A DNA stretch of 32,131 bases from UBA6263 sp049305865 (GTDB lineage Bacteria > Patescibacteriota > Gracilibacteria > Absconditabacterales > Absconditicoccaceae): positions 1 through 32,131 of the forward strand of contig JBAQPP010000024.1 in assembly GCA_049305865.1 (NCBI GenBank). The letters are read 5' to 3'. Numbering within the stretch: position 1 is the first letter of the stretch; each line of letters begins with the position of its first letter. The notes below the pieces were generated by a model. It was not told the origin of the DNA. It saw nothing but the letters and a program-made list of their open reading frames with translations, and searched no databases. The translations under genes were made by a program, and so were the position numbers. This document shows positions 1 to 10,865 of this stretch, in pieces.

Positions 1-95
1 ACTGTAAATAGGGTAGTAACAGCTACTTTAGCTAACTGAAAGAAAAAGGTAATTTATAAGGATGGAAAGTTTACTTTGTAAATGTGAAATGTTGA

Positions 96-1178
96 ATGTG
101 AAATGATAAATTATATGACGTAATTATAGTTGGATGAGGAGCTGCAGGATTATTCTGTAGTATTTTTGCTGATAAAAAAATTGATAAATTGATATTAGAA
201 AATTCAAAAAGAGTTTGAACAAAAATATTGCTTTCTGGAGGATGAAGATGTAATGTAACTAATATTAATCTTGATCCCATGAACGATTATGTATGAGATA
301 ATCTTAAGGTCCTACCTAGTATTTTTCATAAATTAGATAATTACGATGTGATTAATCGATTTACAGAAAGATGATTGCCTATGCATGAAGAAAATTATGG
401 GAAAATATTTCTTGATTGTGAGAAATCTAGTAAATTGGTAGATCTTCTTGTACAAGAGGCAAAGACTAATAATACAGAAATATTATTTGAACAATGAGTT
501 GTAGATGTAGAAAAAAAAGAAGATTTATTTATAATCAGGACACAAGATAATGAATATTTATGTAAGAATATTGTGTTTTCTAGCGGATGAAAAAATTTCC
601 CTCAAATATGAGCTACTTGAATAGCTCGAGATATAGCTAATAAACTATGAATACAGACCGTAGAAGCTTATCCTTGTTTATCTGGTGTCGAAACTACACA
701 AGATGTTTCTGCTCTTAGCTGAAGTGCTGTAGATGTACAGGCTATTGTGAATTATTGAAAAAAAATAGTATTTCAAAATCAATGACCAATGTTATTTACT
801 CATCGATGACTTAGTTGACCTGCTGTATTTGATATTGGATTATTTATTTGAAGAGAACTGGAGAATAATAAATTAAAAGATTATGAGCTAAAAATTATTT
901 TTGATATAGAAAAATTAAATGAAAAAACTATCCAGTTTTTTGGTTTGTCTCCAAAAGATTTTGAAAGAAAGTTTGAAATAACATGATTTAGACCTTGGGA
1001 ACTTGCAAAAGCTACCTGATGATGAATAAAATTATCTGAACTTAGTCCTAGTTTGGAAGCAAAAAAAGTTCCATGACTTTATTTTGTTGGTGAAGCATGT
1101 GATATTACTGGTAGAACTTGAGGTTATAATCTACAATGGGCATGGAGTAGTGGCTACGTAGTAGGGAAGTCTTTGTAA
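96..1178 (+). CDS. HI0933/YhiN-family FAD-dependent flavoprotein
   Basis: Predicted NAD(P)/FAD-dependent oxidoreductase of the HI0933-like (BaiN/YhiN) family, 360 aa against a usual length near 400; the physiological substrate of this family is not well defined. The N-terminus has the dinucleotide-binding motif VGGGAAG at about residues 12-18, and its central glycine is a TGA codon at 135-137. Family motifs follow: FTHRGLSGPAVFDI near residue 240, and near the C-terminus VPGLYFVGEACDITGRTGG, then YNLQWAWSSGYVVGKSL. In-frame TGA occurs throughout, always where Gly fits. I chose ATG 96, just before the beta strand leading into the GxGxxG; GTG 84 is an in-frame alternative. No clear Shine-Dalgarno. 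An inverted repeat follows directly downstream. Confidence 0.9.
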
Positions 1179-1180
1179 TT

Positions 1181-1243
1181 TTGTCATTCTGAACGAAAGT
1201 AAATGATATAATTTCATATTCTTCGTTACACTCAGAATGACAA
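1181..1243. repeat. Intergenic inverted repeat with GTCATTCTGA ends
   Basis: The outer arms TTGTCATTCTGA (1181-1192) and TCAGAATGACAA (1232-1243) are perfect reverse complements, and partial pairing continues inward (ACGAAAG against CTTCGT). It starts three bases after the flavoprotein stop. This looks like a small REP- or MITE-like hairpin; no T-run shows that it terminates transcription. A different element with an ATTCCGGC/GCCGGAAT stem lies at 2706-2765. Confidence 0.6.
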
Positions 1244-1425
1244 TAAATTAGAATTTGATAACCTATAGTTGTCAAAAGATACAAAAAATAGAGATTTGTA
1301 AATAATAATATACTAGTATATAAAATATACCAAGAGATCTGGAAGATAAATTCAGATTTTTTTTGAAGTTTATATTTTTGGAATATAATTAATTATACAA
1401 ATTTTATACCTTATCCCAAAGCACC

Positions 1426-1842
1426 ATGGAAAAAGCAAATCTACAATCATCTTCAGAATCTTTATGAAAGATCAATAGCTTGATTGATAATATCAATCAG
1501 ACTTGTGATATGTTGGTTTCAGCACTTGATTTAAACTCTGATGCAGTAGGAGTATATGGAATAAGTTTGACTGAAAAAATGGATACTGAATTTGTGGATA
1601 TTATACTTCTTAAGGTTGCGCAGATGAAAAATCATTTGATCGATCTCAAAAGAGAAGTAAATAAAGAATTTTCTGATAATCAAAAAGATGTAGAAAAGAT
1701 TATTTCTTCACTTAGAGAAGTGGGGGATAATTTAGATATTTTGCTTTTGGGTAATGGATTCTATAGAAATAATTTTGAAATGCCTATTAGAGAAGTACAG
1801 ACTATGATAGAAAGAGTCTATGAAGAGGTATATGTAAAATAA
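1426..1842 (+). CDS. Hypothetical helical protein
   Basis: 138 aa, family not recognised. One in-frame TGA (Gly) lies early at SESLGKINSL; the rest is open. The sequence is rich in Lys, Glu, Asp, Leu and Ile with no signal peptide or membrane span. Stretches such as VAQMKNHLIDLKREVNKEF and KDVEKIISSLREVGDNLDIL look amphipathic and could form coiled coils or a helical bundle. ATG 1426 is the first start in frame and is preceded by AGCACC, not a Shine-Dalgarno. A strong intrinsic terminator follows at 1881, so it is probably transcribed as a single gene. Cytoplasmic; function unknown. Confidence 0.7.
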
Positions 1843-1880
1843 TTATAAATTTGAACTAACTGTAAATTTCTGAAAATATA

Positions 1881-1915
1881 AAAAATCGTTATACGTGGTG
1901 CTATAACGATTTTTT
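1881..1915 (+). terminator. Rho-independent terminator
   Basis: The stem AAAAATCGTTATA / TATAACGATTTTT surrounds a short GC-containing loop and is followed by T residues. It ends the transcript of the helical protein. Confidence 0.85.
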
Positions 1916-1941
1916 ACTTAAATAAAAAAGTGTCAGTAAAC

Positions 1942-1970
1942 TTGACAGAGAGAGAGAGTTTATATATAAT
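1942..1970 (+). promoter_or_regulatory. Consensus sigma-70-type promoter
   Basis: TTGACA at 1942-1947 and TATAAT at 1965-1970 are both perfect, with a 17-base spacer containing a GA dinucleotide run. Transcription would start near 1977, leaving a leader of about 24 bases before ATG 2001 with no Shine-Dalgarno. Confidence 0.85.
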
Positions 1971-2000
1971 TATGGTATATTTATATTTTAATTGTTTGTA

Positions 2001-2618
2001 ATGACTCCTCCTATTGAATCATCAATTACACCAGCCAATGTAAAAAATCTTACCGATGAAGAACTATCTATAGCTGCTGAAGAATCTAAAAGAAGAATCG
2101 CAGCTAATTTTACACAATCTGTAGAATCTACTGAGAAAATACCTGAGCTCGAAATAGAAAATTACAAGATCGACAAAACCCTTTCATTACAAGAGAAACT
2201 TCAGAATTGACGAACAAAAGAAACTGATCTCAATGGTATAGTTTACCTCAGAAAGGACTTATGAGACGGAGCCTATGTACGAGAGTTCTTTGATGGTAAC
2301 TACAAAGGAGAACAAAAATTTAATCGAGCAGCAGTCCAAAGCCTCTGACTGCAGGATAAATTACCTAAGAATTATGAAGAATTTAAAAAGATAAGATGAG
2401 AAAATCATCAAGACTTTATGCAGAAATACTTTTCCAAAAATAACAAGCTCTTTCTTTCCGGCTCCCGGTATCCAAGAGACAAGAAGTTCAATGGTATGGG
2501 TGGTCGAGAGAATTTTTGGTTGTGAAATGGTGCTAGTATAGGACTCCAGGAGCATGAGCTCCCTCATGAAAGCAAATATCCCCAGCATGGATTTTCTGTT
2601 CGTCTGATTAAAGCATAA
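2001..2618 (+). CDS. Hypothetical protein with C-terminal GFSVR motif
   Basis: 205 aa, transcribed from the consensus promoter at 1942 and closed by a terminator at 2642. The N-terminal 70 residues are acidic and low in complexity (EELSIAAEESKRR). The remainder is Gly- and Trp-containing, and the end, GRENFWLGNGASIGLQ...YPQHGFSVRLIKA, resembles the C-terminus of the Fibrobacter paralogous / DUF1566 type of domain, where GFSVR is a hallmark. That family link rests on a short motif and is tentative. There is no signal peptide with this start. At least eight Gly are written TGA. The start choice (ATG 2001 rather than the in-frame TTG 1992) follows the promoter position. Confidence 0.75.
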
Positions 2619-2641
2619 AGTGGAAAGTAAAAAAAATAGAT

Positions 2642-2675
2642 AAAAAAATCTCGCTCAATTGGCGAGATTTTTTTG
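2642..2675 (+). terminator. Rho-independent terminator
   Basis: The stem AAAAAAATCTCGC / GCGAGATTTTTTT has a TCAATTG loop and a long T-run. It lies 23 bases past the stop of the 205-aa protein. Its U/A symmetry means it could also work in the minus direction. Confidence 0.85.
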
Positions 2676-2705
2676 TTACTCCTCTTTAAAGGTATTTCTT
2701 ACTGT

Positions 2706-2765
2706 GTTCGAAATGACAGCTAGATTCCGGCTGCAGTTTCACAATAACGCCGGAATGACGAGAAG
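2706..2765. repeat. Intergenic inverted repeat with CCGGAATGAC end
   Basis: ATTCCGGC (2724-2731) and GCCGGAAT (2749-2756) are perfect inverted arms flanked by AATGACA and AATGACG. It is GC-rich compared with its surroundings, and it sits just past the 3' end of the large minus-strand ATPase gene. Confidence 0.5.
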
Positions 2766-2770
2766 TGGAT

Positions 2771-5713
2771 TTATTTCTGACTCCAAACCACTCTCTCTTC
2801 ACCGTTAATTTCTTTAAATTCCTTTGCTTTTACTTTGATTTTATCTCAAATATTGTAGAATTTTTTCCATTCTACTCATGCTGGTGCAACAATAAAGTTT
2901 TTGTGGAGTAGTCATTCTACTCATTTTACAGTTACAAACATTCCGTAATTATAACTTAGTTTGATATATCCGTCATATTCTTGTCAGATTTTGATGTCTT
3001 TGATAGTGAAAGTATCTCAACTTGATTGTTGAGATGAACTTGGTTTGAGTGTTGAAGGCGTTGAAGATTTCTGTGTTGAGGTAGTTCATGTATTTGTAGG
3101 TTTAGTTGTTTGTGTATTTACTGATTTAACTTCTTCTTTTGGCATAGAAGCTTCTATTTTGCTTATATTTGGACAAAATTTGAGGAAGTCATTTTTTGCT
3201 GGGTCGAGTCATGCATTTTTGATAATTTCTTCTAATTGTTTTGAACATTCTTCCTTTTTTCATATTCGAATAACCAAAGGTCAATTTTTTTCTATTTTGA
3301 TTGTCTGATGCTCGTATATATCTAAATGAGTCTGTATAGATCAGATTTTTTCTCATTTTTTATATCTTATATTTGCTTGATCTTCCAATCATTTTGGTTT
3401 TGTATACCATATTGCTTTGTGTGAATTGTTATCTGTATCAAATATAATTGCATCTGGTTCTATGCCGTCTATATTAAATTCTCTAAAAAGATAATCATGA
3501 TCTAAAACAAATTGATCTTCAAAGTTTTTTGCTTCTTGTTCGCTTAGTCATAATCATTCAAGTTTAGCTTTTTCTGCTATTTTTTCTTGTATAGAAAATG
3601 TCTTTGCGTTCCAAGCATTCATCAATTTTTCTAGTTGATCTTTGGGAGTTGCATATCTTTGTCTAGATTGTTTGCGTATTTTATCGATAAGCTCTAGTGA
3701 TCATTCAGGAGTGGATATGTCCAATGTTTTCATATTAAATGGATCTGATGATATTCAATCTATCATAAGTCTGACATATGCGGTGAATTTTGGCAGCGAT
3801 ATAAGATCATTTACAGATACCATTTCTTTGAATTGCCCCGTAATAATATCAGCATCATCTTTTCCTAATGTAAATGCTATTGTACTACCTACGTTTCCAA
3901 AAATAGCATCTTTGATTTCTGGTATCAACTGTGAAGTATATTGATTTGCAACTATAAGAGATAACTTATATTTTCTAGCTTCTGACAATATAGTTACAAA
4001 TGACTCTGTAGCAAAATTTTGAAACTCATCTATGTAAAGATAAAAATCTCTTCTCAAATGAGCTGGTATATCTGCCCTAGACATGGCATCGATTTGGAAT
4101 TTAGTTACCAATAGTGATCATATCATATTTGCATTGTCTTCTCATATTCTTCATTTACTCAGATTTACAAGTATAATTTTTCATTCATCCATAGCTTTTC
4201 TTAGGCTTAATTTTGTCCTAGGCTGACCAAATATATTTCTTACAAGTTTGGATGATAAAAACTGTCAAACCTTGTTTGTTATAGGTCATACTGCCTCTTC
4301 CCTTTGTTTATCATTTCGTTTATTAAATTCTGTCTGTCGAAATTTTAGTACTACACCATCTTTTACGTTACTTATTACCTCTTCTCTAAAATTTTTGTCT
4401 GTTAATATTCTCAAAATATGCATCAGTGTTGCATTTGGATATTCAACAAGAGATAATACAACATTTCTAAGTATATATTCTAATCTTGGTCATCGAGAAT
4501 TTCCAAATAATCTTTTGAATGTAGAAACCACACCAGAAGCTACAAGATTTTTTCATTCTTCTGTATCTGACTGGAATAGATTAAATCATAATGGAAAATC
4601 TGAATCTGCAACATCAAAAAGTATTACATCATTTATTCTGTTTGTGGGGATATGTTCTAGTATAATATCTACAAGTTCGCCATGTGGATCTAGTAATGCC
4701 AATCAGTTTCATGCTAACATATCACTTTTGAGCATATTTGCTATAAATGTAGATTTTCCAGTTCAAGTCTTACCTACTATATACATATGTCTAAATTTAT
4801 CATCTTTTTTGATTCCAAATCTAACATTTTCTCATCTATAATCTGTGTCTCAAAGTATAGTCAAATCTAACTCATTTGAACTATCTGGGGAAGGTATATT
4901 TGTGGGATATGGAAGTTTTCTATATAGAGTATATTCGAGTCATTTACTGAAATTTGCTTTAGTAGGAATATGAAAGAAATTAATAATTTGATTAAAGGCT
5001 GTCCGTTTGTATTTTTCAGATTTTTTTATTTTAATTTTTCAGTCTGAAACAAAAGGAGCGAATACAGATGTTATATTCTTTTGAGTTCATTCTTTGAGAT
5101 AAGGATCTTTTGTCCTGATTATATAAGATATTGAAGATAATATTTCTTCTTTTGGCGTGTTATCATCTTTTTTTTCTTCAACTTTTTTGTTTGCTCATCG
5201 AGCTCGCTTGATCAATCATCCTACTTTTTGTAGTGTGTTTTTTTGTTTTTTAAACTTAAAGTCAAAATATATATTGAGTTTGGAGTCTTTATCTATGTTA
5301 TTGTATAATGAAAGAATGTCTTTCATAGGATCCATGTAAGTTCAATCTTTTGTAAATGTGCTCTGTGAATGTAAAACTCATTCATCAGAAAAACGTATAA
5401 AATCCCTATTTATAGGTAATACAAAAGGATCTGTTTCTTTGAGATCTGAAGTAGGAAAATTGGAATAGAATGTATTTTGAAAATAATTTTTGAATGATTT
5501 TGGGATTACGACAAAAAGTTTTATATTATGTGAATTTCAACTTATTAGAAATGTTATTTTGTTGGTTTTTAGACTTATAAGGTTACTGATTACTGTATTC
5601 CAATGATTAACCCCAAGCTCATTGTCTTTAAATGGCTTGATTTGAAAGAATACGTGATCTGATCTTATAATTTTTTTTACAGGAGATACCTGTTTGTTTG
5701 TTTCATTTGTCAT
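2771..5713 (-). CDS. VirD4/TraG-like DNA-transfer ATPase with C-terminal S1-like domain
   Basis: A 980-aa P-loop ATPase of the type IV secretion coupling-protein / HerA-FtsK class, expected to use ATP to move DNA or protein. The N-terminal ~300 residues are unassigned. Walker A is IVGKTGTGKSTFIA near residues 311-320, with the central Gly written TGA, and is followed by LLDPHGELVD. Walker B is FYLYIDEFQNF near residues 552-562, followed by SEARKYKLSLIVANQYTSQL, typical of this class. A Ser/Thr/Gln-rich linker lies at about 868-903. The last ~75 residues (IGQEYDGYIKL, NYGMFVTVKGVEGLLH) look like an S1/OB RNA-binding domain. No relaxase or VirB4-like neighbour is visible, so this is an orphan. 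Start ATG 5713 is followed by MTNETNKQVSPVKK, and no other start is nearby. Confidence 0.85.
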
Positions 5714-5906
5714 TAATTTATTATTTGTTAACTAAAGTTTCAAAGGAAATACAATTGAAACCATATTTTGGGTTCAAATACGATTATATATATTTTACTA
5801 TAAAAAGCAAGAAAATGGAATGCTTTTTGATTTTTCTATCTTTTTTTCTTGAATCTTTGTTTATGTTTAATAGAATCAAATCGTTTTTTATATATTACTA
5901 TTTGAT

Positions 5907-6662
5907 TTGTATATATTCTCTTTTAATAAATTTGCATGATTTGATAGAGTTTTTAAAATTAATATAACTCAAAACAAAGAAGAGCAAAAACAATTTATAA
6001 GGTGAAATCTACTAAAATATCAGGATGATGTGTTTTTGTGTTTGTGAGATGAAATATCCTTCCAAGAACAATATGAGTATAAATATGAAATAAATATATC
6101 AAACACAAGCCTGATTTCTCAATCTTTTTTGACTGATAAAACTTTGGATATGGTTAATTGGATGGTGTATCGATGGTATAGTAGTTATAAATCAGTTTTA
6201 AAATATTTTGTATCGTTTGATATTGAATGACTCATGAATAGATGAAAGATACCAAGTAAAAAAATAAAAATAAAAAATAATGAAATTATCATTGAAAACT
6301 GAAATATTAAAATATCTGATAATAAAATAAATTGACAACAATTAGTGATTTTTCCTGATTTATGGACGCTGTTTAACAGTGTAGACGAAGATATTTTATC
6401 AGCGAAATGAAATATACTTTTGAAATCTAATGATACTCAAAATCAAAAAGATAAGAAATGGCGAATGATAAAAAATGGATGTATAAATAATGTTTTTTGT
6501 ACTCATTGAGAAATATTTCAGGATCGAAATGATTTAAAAAAAATAATTTTGATTGATCCATATAAACGATATTATGAAAATCAACAAGATCCTAGATATA
6601 GTGTAAATGACGTGGTTAAAAAAATGGAAGAAATATATTGAACTAAGATCGGAATATGATAA
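5907..6662 (+). CDS. PriA-like protein lacking helicase motifs (degenerate)
   Basis: About 251 codons. The C-terminal half aligns by eye with the helicase core of primosomal protein N' (PriA): LVIFPDLWTLFNS stands where PriA has LVLVPEIALTPQ, and KKIILIDPYKRYYENQ then DPRYSVNDVVKKMEEIYG stands where PriA has LIIVDEEHxxSYKQ then xPRYxARDVAxxRA. The DEEH box is IDPYK, no Walker A is present, and the protein stops where SATPS should begin, so helicase activity is very unlikely. An N-terminal 3'-DNA-end-binding domain may remain. The start is uncertain: the frame opens at 5874 with no ATG, and I used TTG 5907. It may have a replication-restart scaffold role or be a relic. It is followed after 86 bases by the FemAB gene. 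Confidence 0.55.
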
Positions 6663-6748
6663 ATAAATTGCTGAAAATATCATTAAACTTGTATTTTTGT
6701 GTAAAAATGATATAGTAGGTGTTGTTTTGTAAATGTTTTTTGTGAATT

Positions 6749-7753
6749 ATGTATAATCTATATCAAACCAAAATTCGAAGAGATATAAATGAAAAGGTTT
6801 ATGAAAAACCATCTTTTGTTATTGATATTTTTTGAAAAAAATATTTTGGACTTATAAAAACTAAATCTTGGTGACCGTTGAAGACTCAGTGGTATCAAAT
6901 AATGTGAGTAGAATTGCCAGATGATAAAAATTATGTTAATGATGAATTAGAAAGGATTAAAAAAGAATATTCTAAAAAAAAATCTAATATACTTTTCCAA
7001 TTGTGATTTATAAATGAAATCATTCGTTTTGAAAATGTATGACACAGATCAGATGATTTTAAAAATGATATGAGAACGATAAGACTTAATATACGTGATT
7101 TTATATGTTCTAATTTTGGTTTAAAGCTTGCTTTTAGAGAAAATATGCCACAGAGTAATGTAGTTTACCATATAGGAAATAAAACAGATGATGAATTTCT
7201 TGAGCAAATGAATTCTGGATGTAAGGATCGTGTGAAAAAAGCTATGAAAAAATGAATATACTTTGGTATAGCTAGTCCAGATCGATATGATTTGTTTTAT
7301 GATAAATGGTTGGAAACTGTTTGAAAAAAATGAGTAAATATAATACCTAAAGAAACTTATTATCGTCTATTAAGATATCTTACGCAAAATAATCGTTGAA
7401 ATCTTTTTATTTCACAGATTGACTGAGAAATTGTTTCTTGAAGTATATGCCTTTATGACGAACATCGTATAATATATCTTTATGGTTTTGCTAGTAGAAA
7501 ATTTGGTAATATATGATGACATCATTATCTAAAATTTAAACTTTTTGGTCGAGCAAGAGATAATGGATTTACATATTGTGATATGTTATGATGAGCTCCG
7601 ACATGATTTCCTGAGCATCCTTTATCAAGTGTAAGTGCATTTAAAGAATCTCTTGGCGGTATGAAAATAGAACGATATGGTAGTTATGATTTAATATTAA
7701 ATCCAATATTATATAAATTATTCAGAATTTATACAAGACTTAGGGATAAATAG
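6749..7753 (+). CDS. FemAB-family peptidoglycan-bridge / aminoacyl transferase
   Basis: 334 aa, close to the usual 330-400 of FemAB/BioF2-type GNAT-fold enzymes, which move an amino acid from aminoacyl-tRNA onto lipid II or related acceptors at the membrane. Supporting motifs are VYHIGNKTDDEFLEQMNSG followed by CKDRVKKAMKKGI (the typical ...r.kIrkA.k.Gv segment), the GNAT-like IDGEIVSGSICLYDEHRIIYL, then GGHHYLKFKLFGRARDNGF and the C-terminal YCDMLGGAPTGF with SAFKESLGGMKIERYGSYD, which matches the family ending (FK..FGG....G.yd). About a dozen Gly are TGA. Start ATG 6749 is the first in frame and has no Shine-Dalgarno. The true acceptor cannot be read from sequence. Confidence 0.85.
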
Positions 7754-7872
7754 CTTGTTTATTTATATGATGTCAAGTTTTGATGGTTTTTTGCTGTGTT
7801 TTTTTTGACTTTTTTTTGTTTTTGATTAAACTTTATGAGTAATTATTTTGTAATTTATTATTTATACAAAAT

Positions 7873-9252
7873 ATGTGAAACGAAAACAAAAACGAAAACC
7901 AAGAAAATGAATGAAGTCTTAACTTAGATTCTTTACAGAGTTCAAGTGATTTTAATGATAATGAAATAGATCAAAGTATAGCTTGATTGAAAAAACAAGA
8001 AGCATGACCTTGAACTTATTTAAATCTGGATATTATTGATCAGGATATAAAAGAAACTAGACAAGATGATAGTAGAATAATTTTGGGTGATGATTGAATG
8101 AAGACTGATTTAACAAATGTTATAGTTAGTCGTTCATACTGGAAATTATTTATACTTTCTTTTTTTGGTATGATTATATTTTCTTTAATTTCTGCATGAC
8201 TATTTATTTATAATAGTTATTTACAAGATTTGAAAACTTCTGTAACTGAATCTCAATATGATAAATATATTAAACAATATGATTCTCTTAAAAAAGAAAC
8301 ATTTTGATTGATTTTTAATAAACCTATTTCAGATGTTGTCCAATTAGATTTGGCAAGTGAAAAATGAGTCCAAACTCTTGAATCTTTTTTGAAAAATTCT
8401 AGTTTTACATATATTAAAAAAAGAGATGTCCTACAGGTAAGTCTAGATAATTTAGTAAATTCTACAACTTCTATTTATACTGAGGTAACTGATAAAAAAA
8501 ATTATGTTACGAAATATGGTTTTTTTACTCAGGAATTGAAGGACTTATTGAAAGATCAAGATAATATGTCGAATATAAAAAGGTCATTATTGTCTTTAGA
8601 AAATATAAAATTTAGTAGCGCAATCCAAGTTTTTTCTTATTTAGATACTTTTATAGATTGATTAGCGAAATCTTTGAATGTAGAAAAAGATCAGATAAAT
8701 ACTTGAATGAAAGATGTAATAGATAGAAGCGAAAAAGATATAATGGTATATTTAAATAATTGTTATCTAAATCCTTTTGAAATAGATTATGACTGCAATA
8801 CTATATGAGATTTTGATATGTATTATAATATAAAAGGTCAAACTGGTTTTGATACGAGTTTCTTTAAGAGACTTATTTATTATATAGATTTGAAGTTAGA
8901 ACAAACTGAAATACCTAGTTTTAGTATAATGTTTAATGGATTTAGCTCAAATAGTAATCAGATAACTTTCTCTATAAATGTAGATACATTTAAACAAGAT
9001 GAATTGTCTTTGGTCGAAAAGGGAATATCTAATCCACATATATTTATAGTTAAAAATTTAATTAATTTTCTGAAACAAAGTAAATTTATATTGTGAAAAG
9101 ATATAACAACAAAAAATATCAAAGTCCAACCAAGGACTATAACAATATGATCAAATCAGTTTAATGTAAATCATTCTGCTATGAATTTTTCTTTGCCGAT
9201 ACAAAAAGATTCTGAAAGAGAAATATTTGATTTTGTAGAAATTATAAAATAA
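7873..9252 (+). CDS. Single-pass membrane protein with large C-terminal domain
   Basis: 459 aa, family not recognised. Residues 1-88 are hydrophilic, rich in Asn, Asp and Glu, and probably cytoplasmic. One membrane span follows at about 91-113 (FILSFFGMIIFSLISAGLFI), then about 340 residues presumably on the outer face. Coiled-coil-prone stretches come just after the span (SESQYDKYIKQYDSLKKE-like), then mixed alpha/beta sequence ending NHSAMNFSLPIQKDSEREI. The topology resembles assembly-platform proteins of secretion or pilus systems (PilN/PilO or GspL/GspM type), but I see no specific motif. The next gene, 24 bases downstream, encodes a protein of the same layout, so the two probably act together. 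Confidence 0.75.
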
Positions 9253-9276
9253 ATTTTAATTATATAAGTATTATTT

Positions 9277-10842
9277 ATGGACGAACAAATTATGGAAGAA
9301 AAAAAAATTGAAAGACATAAAAAACCTTCTATGTCTAAACAAGACTTATGAGGTGATGCTTTTAAACAATCTATAGATAATTTTTTACGTTTTATAAAAA
9401 AAATATGGAATAGTATTTATGATGTTGTGATCAATAATGAAAAAGATTTTTGGGTAGTTTTTTTCCTTGCTATTGGAACTTTTTGTTTAATGATATTTTT
9501 ATCTTTAAGAGTTTACAATAACACCGTATATATAAATGAAAAATATATGGAATTGGAAAAATTGGAGAAATATAAGGTAAACCAATCTTTTAAATCAAAC
9601 GATGAATTTAGATCTTTAAATACTATAAACGAAATAATTGATATTTATAACTGATTAAAAGAAGATAAACTAAAATATGATAGTTATGTGAAAGAATTAT
9701 CTACATCTTATGAATATTTGTTGCAATATATATATCTTCCTAGACTGAATATATGGAAAGATTTATATGTGGAGCAGATACATACAGATATGATTTGAAT
9801 TAAATTTCTTGAAAATAATCCTTATGGTGATTCATCTTTGATAGATAAACGAACAAGTTTTTTTCAAGATGTATGAGAAAATAACGAATCTAATAAGGTT
9901 TCAGATATATCGGTAGGTGACTTTATAGAGGATGAACAATGATTTTTTACAATACCAATTACATTGTCGTTTGAATCAAATTCTAAACGCTCGTTTTTGT
10001 TGCTTTTGGATAAATTATTAACTACTTCCAATCAAGAAAATGTATGATTGATAAATGAATTTATGTATTACTTGATCCAAAATATAAAAACAGATAAGAT
10101 AGACCAGATAAATACTATAGCAGATAATCTAAAATCAGAATTTTCTTGAAATTATTTTTTAGATCAGGATGGATGAAATAATATCAATAAAATAATAGGT
10201 TATACAATATATAATCGAATATATTCAATAACTTGAGATGTAAGTATTATAGATGATGCTGTAATAAATAAAACAGTTAAGGATACTGTGTCTTGTGAAG
10301 AAAATTTGGATATCAATGTATGTTATTATAGATTTAGAGATAAATATAGAAATATTCCAGAACTAGCTTATAATATAGGAAGAATGATTATCGATGTTGA
10401 TAGAACAGTATTTTTGAAGAATTTTTTGAGAAAATTACCACCTATAATATCTATAAAAGATTTAACATTTAATAAAGTAAGAGCTGATAATTTAGTATGA
10501 ATAGAAGCAATGAAATACAAAGGTAAAATAGTGATTGATGTTTTTGGGAAATGAATAAGCTCTGATGAAGTAAATGAAATATCTTCTGTGCTTTGAACAA
10601 AATGTTTAGGAGAATGAATCTCAATCAATGCAAATATAGCAGCTATCAAAATAGACGCATATATTAAAAAATTATCTTGAATAACCGATTTGGATTTTGG
10701 TAAATCCAAGAATATGCGAGAATTAAACGATCTTATAAAAAAAATATGATCTGAATACGGAGCTTTAACTAATTATAACAAAATAATTAAACTTTTTGAA
10801 ATATATAGAATGCTAGATGATGCAAACTTGTGTGTTGACTAG
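9277..10842 (+). CDS. Single-pass membrane protein, partner of the upstream gene
   Basis: 521 aa, family not recognised. A basic N-terminal region of about 57 residues precedes one membrane span at about 58-77 (FWVVFFLAIGTFCLMIFLSL). A coiled-coil-like segment follows (NEKYMELEKLEKYKV), then a long domain with two Cys (DTVSCEENLDINVCYYRF). The C-terminal ~150 residues contain IPPIISIKDL-like and NKVRADNLVGIEAMKYKGK, a beta-rich pattern. It starts 24 bases after the preceding membrane-protein gene and looks co-transcribed with it. It ends TAG 10840-10842, 23 bases from the convergent YebC gene, with no obvious terminator hairpin between them. Co-transcription suggests a shared envelope complex; the function is unknown. 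Confidence 0.75.
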
Positions 10843-10865
10843 ATATAAGTAGTTTACAATATAGA

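Noticed and set aside
4248..4841. A 197-codon open frame on the plus strand.
   Set aside because: It lies wholly opposite the P-loop region of the minus-strand ATPase, and its translation has no protein-like motifs.
5698..5967. A plus-strand frame encoding an aromatic, hydrophobic 89-residue stretch.
   Set aside because: It overlaps the start of the minus-strand ATPase gene and the 5' part of the PriA-like frame; Phe/Tyr/Ile content is what AT-rich intergenic DNA gives.
96..10842. Many genes look like pseudogenes broken by TGA stops.
   Set aside because: The frames stay open across every TGA, the residues fit conserved glycines, and the genes end at TAA or TAG; this is reassignment, not decay.
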